Source: Calamus simplicifolius
Taxonomy: Eukaryota > Streptophyta > Magnoliopsida > Arecales > Arecaceae
Direction: 5' to 3'
Assembly: GCA_900491605.1 (NCBI GenBank)
Contig: UESW01004419.1
Coordinates: forward strand, 578,480-642,479
DNA length: 64,000 bases
The notes under the pieces are model-generated. The model was not told the DNA's origin. It saw nothing but the letters and a program-made list of their open reading frames with translations, and searched no databases. This document shows positions 57,391 through 64,000 of this stretch, in pieces. Position 1 is the first letter of the stretch, and each line of letters opens with the position of its first letter. The translations under genes and the position numbers were made by a program.

Positions 57391-57413
57391 TTCTTTCTTT
57401 CTTTCTTTCTTTT
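57391..57413. repeat. (TTTC)n microsatellite
   Basis: About five TTTC units within a longer pyrimidine run, between a LINE tail and a Tat-type LTR. Confidence 0.85.
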
Positions 57414-57600
57414 TTTATCATGTAGTTAGTTTTCAGAAAATAGGTTAACTATCGAGTTAAATTTTCTTCTAACGCAGATGAAAACTCGAACAATGGGAAT
57501 GGAGGCGAGGGATCTTCTTCTTTCTCCTCTATTATTCTCATCTAGATTGAGCTAAAGATATGGTTTTGAGAGTTTTTCTGACCGTGATCATCTCTCAAAC

Positions 57601-58848
57601 TGATGGAGCCAATTGATCTCATGAAAAATAAAATTTTTTGGACGGTCCCAAAGGCGAACACCCAACGCCCGACGGCCCCGAAGGCCGACGGCTCCAAGAC
57701 AGGTGGCCCCATAGGCCGACGACTCCAAGACAGGCGGCCCCCAAAGGCCGACACCCGACGCCCGATGGCTCCAAGACAGACGGCCACCAAAGGCCGACAC
57801 CCGACGGCCCCAAAGGCCGATACCCAACGCCCGACAACCCCAAAGGCCGACGGCTCCAAGACCGGCCCCAAAGGCCGGCACCTCCAAGACCGGCCCCAAA
57901 GGCCGGCACCTCCAGGACAGTTGGCCCCAAAGGCCGACACCTACCAAGACCGGCATCTTCCTAGCCGGCCCCGGCCTCTCCAAGCCAAGCGGCCCCGGCA
58001 CGTTCCTAACCGGCCCCGGCCTCTCTAAGCCAGGAGGCCCCGGCACGTTCCTAGCCGGCCCCGGCCTCTCCAAGCAAGTCAGCCGGCACCTCCCAGTCGG
58101 CCTCGGCGCTTCCATCCCAGCCGGCCCCGTCTGATCCAAGTCGGCCCCGGCGTCTCCCGTCCCGGCGAGTCGGCCAAGGCCATCCCAGGCCGACCCGACT
58201 CGGCCCCGGCGTCTCCCGTCCCGCCGAGTCGGCCAAGGCCGCCCCAGGCCGGCCTGACTCGGTCCCGGCATCTCCAAGCAAGTCGGCCCCGCCTCGCCAG
58301 CGGGATGGCCCCCAGCCATCTCGGGTCGACCCGGCTCGGCCCTGATGAGACGGAACTTCCCGGTTCCCGCCAGATCAGCCCCAGCGGCTCAAGAAACCGC
58401 CTCTCTGACGCGCGCCGCCCGACAGCACCGAAGCGTGCCGCCCGATAGCTCCGCCGGCTGATGGGATGTAGCTCACTAACCAGCTCAGATTCACGCGAGG
58501 GCTCAGCAGAGCTTCTGATTCACGCAACCCCACGTGATCACGCCAGAATCAACCCCTATAACGAGGTGAATCCACTCACCAAACAGGTATGCGCGATAAC
58601 CCCCAAAATCACCATCTCTACTTAAAAGGGATTCCTCCTCTTGGAGACCCCTCTTCTCCATACAAAACAGGGCTCACTTGAGCCCTTCTTGAGCTATGAC
58701 CTCAGTCACTAACTTGGCCGTTGGAGGGTCCCGCCGGAGACCCCCTCCAGTCCCAGGACTTCCTTGCAGGCAATCTGGCGAGGCAAGGATTCGTGAAGCA
58801 CCTCCGTTCCCGACGTCCAGAAAAGGTGATCGAGCGTCATCGCAAACA
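57601..58848 (+). mobile_element. Tat-type LTR with GC-rich U3 array (probable solo LTR)
   Basis: Begins TGATGGAGCCAATTG and ends ATCGCAAACA, similar to the ends of the 46.9- and 61.9-kb copies. After a 690-bp GC-rich array come a CTTAAAAGGG TATA-like box (about 58620), then AACTTGGCCGTTGGAGGGTC and TTGCAGG, the shared Tat-type block. No primer-binding site or polypurine tract adjoins it. I found no clear target duplication, so the ends are approximate. Confidence 0.65.
57640..58330. repeat. GC-rich minisatellite in an LTR
   Basis: Tandem copies of units around GGCCCCAAAGGCCGACACC in the first half, changing to CGGCCCCGGCCTCTCCAAGC and then CGGCCCCGGCGTCTCCCGTC in the second half. The gradual change suggests repeated local amplification. 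Long open frames on both strands are caused by the composition. Confidence 0.88.
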
Positions 58849-59205
58849 ATAATGCTTCAATCTTATCCTGATAATTATAAGTCTGCGCATTCCCACTAAT
58901 CATACCACTTAGCACCCTTCTTGGTTTTGGTACTTCTATACGATCACTAGATCTGCAAGCCAGGGTTGAACTTGGATGTCGGTCCGTGATGTTAGCCCAT
59001 TGGAAAGGGTCGAGTCCTTTTGGGTTTTGAGTAATGAGTTAGGCCAACGGTTCAGGTCTTGTGTTTATTTGGTCACTACTTGATTTTGGGACCAAGGCAT
59101 TAATTTGGTCTAGATGAATGATGCAGTACCATTCTGTACCAGAGTTGCTGGATTTTATTTGATTTAATCCGACCTTTTCTGACAAGTTGGTGTCTCGTTT
59201 AGAAA
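58849..59205. other. Short intergenic stretch
   Basis: Between the Tat-type LTR and a LINE tail; nothing recognised. Confidence 0.5.
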
Positions 59206-59735
59206 TTTTTTTTTTTTTTTGGTACAAACGGATGATCATACTGATCTAGTGCGAGCCAATCCTAAAAGATCAGAAAATAAAATCTATTTGAGTACACAGG
59301 AGCAGGGATCACCCTGCTTTCAAATCCAACTCCATGACTGATAAGCCATCGAGCCCGCAATCCAATCTGCCGCAGAATTGGCTTTTCGGTAAACATGACG
59401 GATATGAACATAGTGAGCTTTATGAAGGATAGTCCGAATGTCATGTAGTAGAGGGTTGAATGCTACCTGATCACCGCTGTCCTACCGGAGCCAATAGATA
59501 ATAGTGATCGAATCCCCTTCAATAAGGAGACAGTGAGCACAAAGAATCCGAGTGGCGTAGGATTTGAAGCGAGAGAAAGAGCTGGCCCATTATTACATGC
59601 GATAGATACCCTAAGAGCCAAGGCAAACATGGAGATGGGGACTCCAACAAGGAAAACATTCATGCAAAATAGGAAAAGTCTTTTAGAAAGCGCGCATCGG
59701 ACGCACCTATTGATCGCTTGCCCATACGGATGCAT
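59206..59735 (-). mobile_element. 5'-truncated LINE tail (broken)
   Basis: The block at about 59.33-59.57 kb is clearly similar to the 56.65-56.87 kb LINE tail (ATAAGCCATCGAGCCCGCAA versus ATAAGCTATCGAGGCCGCAA, and so on) in the same - orientation. A T-run at 59206-59220 marks its poly(A) end. The RNase H-like reading is broken by shifts. The 5' edge is uncertain; TTTAGAAA occurs just before the T-run and again near 59.68 kb, a possible but weak target duplication. Confidence 0.65.
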
Positions 59736-61853
59736 GTGTGAGGTGCATCATAATCTATTGGACCATGACATGTGCACCCATGATACGTGTGCCTATAAGT
59801 ATATATGTCTACATGGACGCGCAGCTAATAACCACGTCCGCACATGGTCCTGCATTGAGGACGGTGCACAAAGCCGTTCCCGGCAAAAATAACACCGCTA
59901 GGCTCTCAATGGATATAAGGCATGCTTGTTTTACTGGCCCAGACTTTCCAGGAAAACTAGCTGGATATAGTGAAAAACGGCTAGTAAAAAATAGTAACCT
60001 TTTTATAAAATTACAATTAAAATTGGAGATGAGAAGATATCTTCATGCAGTATCATACTTTTTAGAAGTCTAGATATGATTTGTCAAACTGAGGCCTAAG
60101 AAGTCACCCATTGAACAAATAAATCAACCGCAGATCAAGCGCCAATTGTAGGATTTAAAGCAACCAAACGCATCAATAAGCAAGTCAACTACCACTAACA
60201 AATAGGAGCAAACAACCAAGGCCAAACAAATAAATGAATTAATATATGATCTGTGCTCATAATCAAATAGTGAAATTTATCACAAACCAATCAAACTAGT
60301 CAACTGGCCAAGGACCCCACTCCAAAATGCACTCAAATTATATCACCACTAGATAAATAACATAAGCCCAAACTTCATAAACTTGGGTGAGTCCTAAGGG
60401 TTCAAACTGAGTTACACTCGGAACTTATACTAATAATCATGATAGGGGTTCGAAAATGAAGCCTTCAATTGCATGCAATCAACATCATGGGTGAAGCAGC
60501 TTGCGCTCATCCTGAGACTCACATCCACGAAATCAAAAGCATAAGAACTATGGATTCATTAAATCTGCTTCAATATTTGTGCTAATTTTTATCTCACAAA
60601 TGAGGGCACTTCTGAGAACATAATCATGGGATAATAATCCATCAAAATTTTTGCTTTTTTTTTTTTCCTGCTTGATTTTCTATTAAGTGTATTTTCAATT
60701 CGTTAATCCCCCTCGCTTCATGATATAGCCTGGCAAATAAAAATAGGTAGAAAAGGTCAAATTGCAGAAATTTTACTGTTTTTTTTTTTTTATTTTTTCG
60801 TTCGATGCCATATTGATGGCACACGAAGTCCAAGGCAATATTTTTTGTATTTCTATGAAGCCTTTGCAAGCATCAATTCAATGCATTAGCATGTTCCTAT
60901 GTGAAGCGTCTCCATATGCTACTAGCCATTGAGGAATCTTAATATGCTCTTATTTGAAAGTATTTTGGTGTGCTCCAATTTGAGATGTCTTTGATGAACC
61001 TCTATTTAAAAGGCTGGGGAACAGATGAATTCTGAGTTCTTATTTGGACAAAAGAGAAGATTGCAAGTTTCATCTGCTTCCATTTTTCCCCTGATTTTGA
61101 CTATTAGCTATCACGTAGCATGAGAGCTTGAAGCTCTGAGCGTGGGAGTAGACAACACTCTCTCCTCTTCTTATTCATCTTTTCCTCCTCCTTCCTCCCA
61201 TCTCATTAATATTTATAGGAGATTGATAATAATATATTTGGCTCATTGCATGGGATTAGATTATCAATTCAAATTCATGAGACTCAAAAACATAGGAAAA
61301 TAGGTTGGTTTGCCAATCCTACAATTTCTGCCATTGAAATAGTGGGGCCAAACCTTCTTTCAACTTTCAAACGTAAAATTGGATCAGAAAATCCAACCTT
61401 ACTCATTCTATCATACCAAACATAGCCTAATAGGATAAGTGTGTACAAATACCAAGTTAGCAGAGGGCTAAAATTTATAATCCCATCTTTCTGAAGGCTT
61501 CTTAACAAATATCTTAAAATAAAAACAAAGCAAGAAGCAACAGGGGAGAGAGCGCCAGCCGGGTCCAAATTCGCGCCCGCTTATCACGCCAACGGGTTAG
61601 CTCGCGTCAACATTTGGGCCTGAGTCCGTGCCACGACCGTAAACAAGTCCAATAAGAGCCAGCCCAGTACATCTAATCCCAAGCTATTCGGTCAAGTCTA
61701 AAGCCTCAAAGCCCAATAACTAGTGGCACGGCTGAATCCAGCTCGTATTAAAATGCTGAGGAAATTACGTTTGAATCCAACGGCTTACCGTTGCCATTAA
61801 CTGTTAAGATTGATTCATCAATTTCATCTTATACCATTTCAAAACACAAAAAC
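59736..61853. other. Intergenic region without recognised genes
   Basis: A/T-rich with T-runs near 60.66 and 60.78 kb. Short readings show no recognisable domain. Confidence 0.5.
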
Positions 61854-62772
61854 TGTTGCGGTCGAATCACATATGATGAACGTCGGGCAGGCTAGGATCA
61901 CCGTGTGCGCAGAGAGGCCGCCGTCTTCCTCCTGGAGCCTGCAAAAAGTCCCGGACCGGTGGTTCCGGCGGGAACCCTCCGACGCCCAAGTTAGTGAGTC
62001 GTCGAACAGGGATATGATTTTTGTAGAATTGTTCTAGAGGAAGTTCCAGGGAGAGTCCCCTTGCATGGAGCACGGGTCCTCTTTTTATACCTGTTGGGGA
62101 TCCCGTTTACCTCGGTCTGTTGGAACCGTCGAATTCGTCCTGTTGTGATGTTTCATCGAACGACAAGTCGTTGGACTGTTGCTGGATAAGGGCCGCTTAT
62201 AGCGGTAACTGCCTATCAGGCTAACACTTGCCCGTGATTTTGGTGAGCGAGGTGCTTAAATTGCGGGGTCGGCTGTATGAAATTACATTGTGTATGTGGG
62301 AGATACCGCGGGCCGACGCTAGGGGCTGACGCCGGAGGCCGGAGTCAGAGTTCCAGCACAGGAGGTCGGCGCTGAGGACCGACGCTGGGGGCCGGCACTA
62401 GAGGCCGGAGCCAATGCAGGAGGCCGGAGTCAGAGTTCCAGCACAGGAGGTCGGCGCTGAGGACCGACGCTGGGGGCCGACACTAGAGGCCGACGCTGGA
62501 CGTCTGTCTTTGGTGTTAACGTGTAACTTTGATGCCGACGCTGGGTGCCGGTCTTTGGTGCTGTTGCTGGAGGCCGACGCTGGAGACCGACACTGGAGGA
62601 CGGCACTGGAGGCCGACGCTGGAAGCCGGCGTTGGAGGCCGACGCTGGAGGCCGACGATGGAGACCGACGCTGGAGACCGACACTGAAGGCCTTGGGTTT
62701 TGTTGTCACATCATTGCTTTCGAAAACTGTGCAGAAGATAATACTATCCCGGGGAAACGGCCAGCCGTATCA
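61854..62772 (-). mobile_element. 3' LTR of a Tat-type retrotransposon
   Basis: On the - strand it starts TGATACGGCTGGCCGTTTCC, has a GC-rich array, then GGTATAAAAAGAGGACCC (TATA box), then CTAACTTGGGCGTCGGAGGG and TTTGCAGG, and ends ACCGCAACA. A polypurine tract borders its start at 62773-62790. It is therefore the 3' LTR of an element whose body lies to the right and beyond the window. Confidence 0.78.
62290..62695. repeat. GC-rich minisatellite in the 3' LTR
   Basis: Tandem copies of a unit around GGAGGCCGACGCTGGAGACC, about 12-24 bp. It includes a larger duplication in which CCGGAGTCAGAGTTCCAGCA occurs at about 62.34 and 62.42 kb. It lies upstream of the LTR's TATA box. Confidence 0.88.
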
Positions 62773-62790
62773 GATGCCCCCCCGCCCCTG
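62773..62790 (-). other. Polypurine tract of the Tat-type element
   Basis: The - strand reads CAGGGGCGGGGGGGCATC just before the LTR start TGATACGG. It fixes the element's orientation as - strand, with its 3' end on the left. Confidence 0.7.
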
Positions 62791-63401
62791 AGATGGGTGA
62801 GCGTTTACTTACCCGCGAAAGGGGTGTGAATATCCTCTAGGTGGCCAGTTTTCGCGCCATTATTTCGCCTTGGTTGGGATTAGGGAGGATTTCCCTCGGG
62901 CAGTGCTACGAAAAGGCGAACGGTATCATTGCGATAAGGTTAACGCCCCCCTTTTCATTGGTGGTCTTTTCGAGCTTATCGCATTGGCAGGTCGTCGAAA
63001 CGCCTCCCAACTGAAGATGGACGCGTGGTCAGATCGGACGATCGTGGGGTGTTTCGAGATGGCGTCATGAGGACAAATAGCCCTTATCTTCCTATCTTCC
63101 CCACTTCTTCCGCCGTTGCCCCCTTTTGAGTCCGCCAGCGTTTCTATCTCTCGTCCATTCTCTCCGTGCTCTGTTCTTGGCTCGAGTTTTTCTTTTCAGG
63201 TTAGTTCCCATGGCTTCCTCTCCTTCTTGCTCCATTTCTGGTTCCTAGGGGGGTTCCCACCATCCTTCCCAGACTTTCGATTCCCTGTCCAGCCAATGGT
63301 CCACCCCTTCTTCTAACCACTCACCGGAGCAACGACCAGTCAATCGTCCCCTAACCGGGATTCGTCCGGCCGGCGGGCGGACTTCCGTTCGGAACCGGTC
63401 G
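62791..63401 (+). other. Region upstream of the antisense ORF
   Basis: Internal sequence of the Tat-type element. In + orientation it would hold the promoter and leader of the accessory ORF; a pyrimidine-rich TTTTTCTTTTCAG at about 63188-63200 could be a splice acceptor. An in-frame TAG near 63.25 kb closes the ORF upstream. Nothing else is recognised. Confidence 0.35.
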
Positions 63402-64000
63402 ATGGCTGCCGGTCCTTCTAGGGTTGCCAAGGAGTCCCCCGAAGGGACTGCGTCCTCCATGTCTGCTCAAGACATAGCAAACTTAAGGGCCAGGTATGGC
63501 TTCCCTCCAGACCTTCATCTGTTCTTCCCTACCCCTAACGACAGGGTAACCTCTTCCCGTTCTGGAAGGGTTGCTTTGTACGGAGCCTTTTTTAAGGCCG
63601 GGCTCCGGTTACCGATCCACCCTTTCATTCTTAATCTTCTAGACCGGTACTCCTTGACCCCTTCCCAACTAGTTCCCAACTCCATCCGAACCATTGTTGG
63701 TTTTTTAGTACTCTGCCACCTGCAGGGCATTGAGGCTAGTATTTCCCTATTCCGCAGCTTCTATACCCTTCGCAAACAGTCGGGGTGGTGGTCCTTCACC
63801 CCTAGGTCTAATAGGATTCTTAAACTGTGCCTTCCTTCCTCCGTTAAAGGGTGGAAGGACAAGTTTTTCTTTTCGGATATCAGCGGGGTTCGTGAAAACT
63901 GGGGGATACCCAACATCGACGCCAATAGGGACCCCTCCATCCTTCCACGAGATCGGATGGCGTTTGGGCAGCTTCTGACTGCCGACATTCCTTGGTGTAA
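63402..64000 (+). CDS. Partial ORF with putative gypsy-type transposon domain (PF04195-like), antisense accessory ORF
   Basis: This open frame starts at ATG 63402 (no earlier ATG after the in-frame TAG near 63.25 kb) and runs off the window without a stop, about 199 residues. After a Ser/Gly-rich start it reads YGFPPDLHLFFPTPNDRVTS, VALYGAFFKAGLRLPIHPFI, LNLLDRYSLTPSQLVPNSIR and TIVGFLVLCHLQGIEASISL, then a Trp-rich stretch (RKQSGWWSFTPRSNRILK). This resembles the plant domain PF04195, found in gypsy elements. It lies beside the 3' LTR but on the strand opposite to the element, as reported for accessory ORFs of some Tat/Grande-type elements. The frame is intact as far as visible. Its biochemical role is unknown to me. 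Confidence 0.75.
   Translation, partial: MAAGPSRVAKESPEGTASSMSAQDIANLRARYGFPPDLHLFFPTPNDRVTSSRSGRVALYGAFFKAGLRLPIHPFILNLLDRYSLTPSQLVPNSIRTIVGFLVLCHLQGIEASISLFRSFYTLRKQSGWWSFTPRSNRILKLCLPSSVKGWKDKFFFSDISGVRENWGIPNIDANRDPSILPRDRMAFGQLLTADIPWC

Noticed and set aside
57542..58319. 243-residue - strand reading and its neighbours
   Set aside because: Gly/Pro/Arg-rich products of the tandem GGCCCC-type units; open frames occur on both strands.
59198..59690. TTTAGAAA flanks as LINE target duplication at 59.2-59.7 kb
   Set aside because: Only 8 bp of A/T-rich sequence and the 5' edge of the LINE is not defined; chance occurrence is likely.
62398..62829. Readings over the GGAGGCCGACGC repeats
   Set aside because: Composition artefacts of the U3 array in the LTR.

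Overview
This is nuclear DNA of a flowering plant, most likely a monocot. Two host genes are convincing from the sequence: an F-box gene of the SKIP8 type (three exons, + strand, 13305-31346, 295 residues once spliced) and an intronless JAM/MTB-type bHLH transcription factor gene related to Arabidopsis bHLH13 (- strand, 42841-44658). Both have GC-rich coding sequence in AT-rich surroundings, as in many monocot genes. A third host-derived locus, a KELP/PC4-type transcriptional coactivator (+, 33428-36294), keeps its exon-intron layout but carries frame shifts, a deletion and a premature stop, so I read it as an unprocessed pseudogene. I cannot fix the species; a palm-like monocot is a guess.

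Most of the rest is layered LTR-retrotransposon sequence. From 1 to 11.94 kb, on the - strand, lies a Ty3/gypsy element that looks like the Athila lineage, arranged as LTR - internal - LTR - partial second internal region. The second internal region ends at 818 against what looks like the end of a different LTR element. The complete unit (3473-11937) lacks the catalytic core of reverse transcriptase. It abuts, and probably inserted into, an older Tat-type LTR (11938-12754).

Intron 1 of the F-box gene (14.2 kb) holds an antisense chromovirus (16680-25023). It has two LTRs of about 1.33 kb, a perfect 5-bp target duplication (TGGCC), a primer-binding site resembling the initiator-Met type, gag, protease, RT/RNase H and integrase. 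A chromodomain-containing tail runs into the 3' LTR, an arrangement known from CRM-type chromoviruses. Its genes are broken by several shifts and stops.

From 39 kb to the end, single LTRs of one broad Tat-like family are scattered on both strands (39.3, 46.9, 53.7, 57.6 and 61.9 kb; a sixth is at 11.9 kb). They share a GACTTGGGCGTC...TTGCAGG type block, and several share a GCAACA terminus. Most carry a tandem repeat array in U3. The one at 53689-54651 is a clean solo LTR with target duplication ATAAT. The last one (61854-62772) is followed by a polypurine tract and an ORF on the opposite strand, open to the window end, that resembles the putative gypsy-type transposon domain (PF04195). This fits the antisense accessory ORF known in some Tat/Grande-type elements. 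Three 5'-truncated LINE tails with RNase H-like coding lie on the - strand near 51.5, 56.6 and 59.3 kb; the first has an 11-bp target duplication. A perfect 45-bp inverted repeat with a 25-bp loop lies at 49902-50016.

No CRISPR array, operon or prokaryotic feature is present. I recognised no rRNA gene, tRNA gene or known miRNA. Exon boundaries were set by GT-AG signals and protein continuity; no transcript evidence was available.
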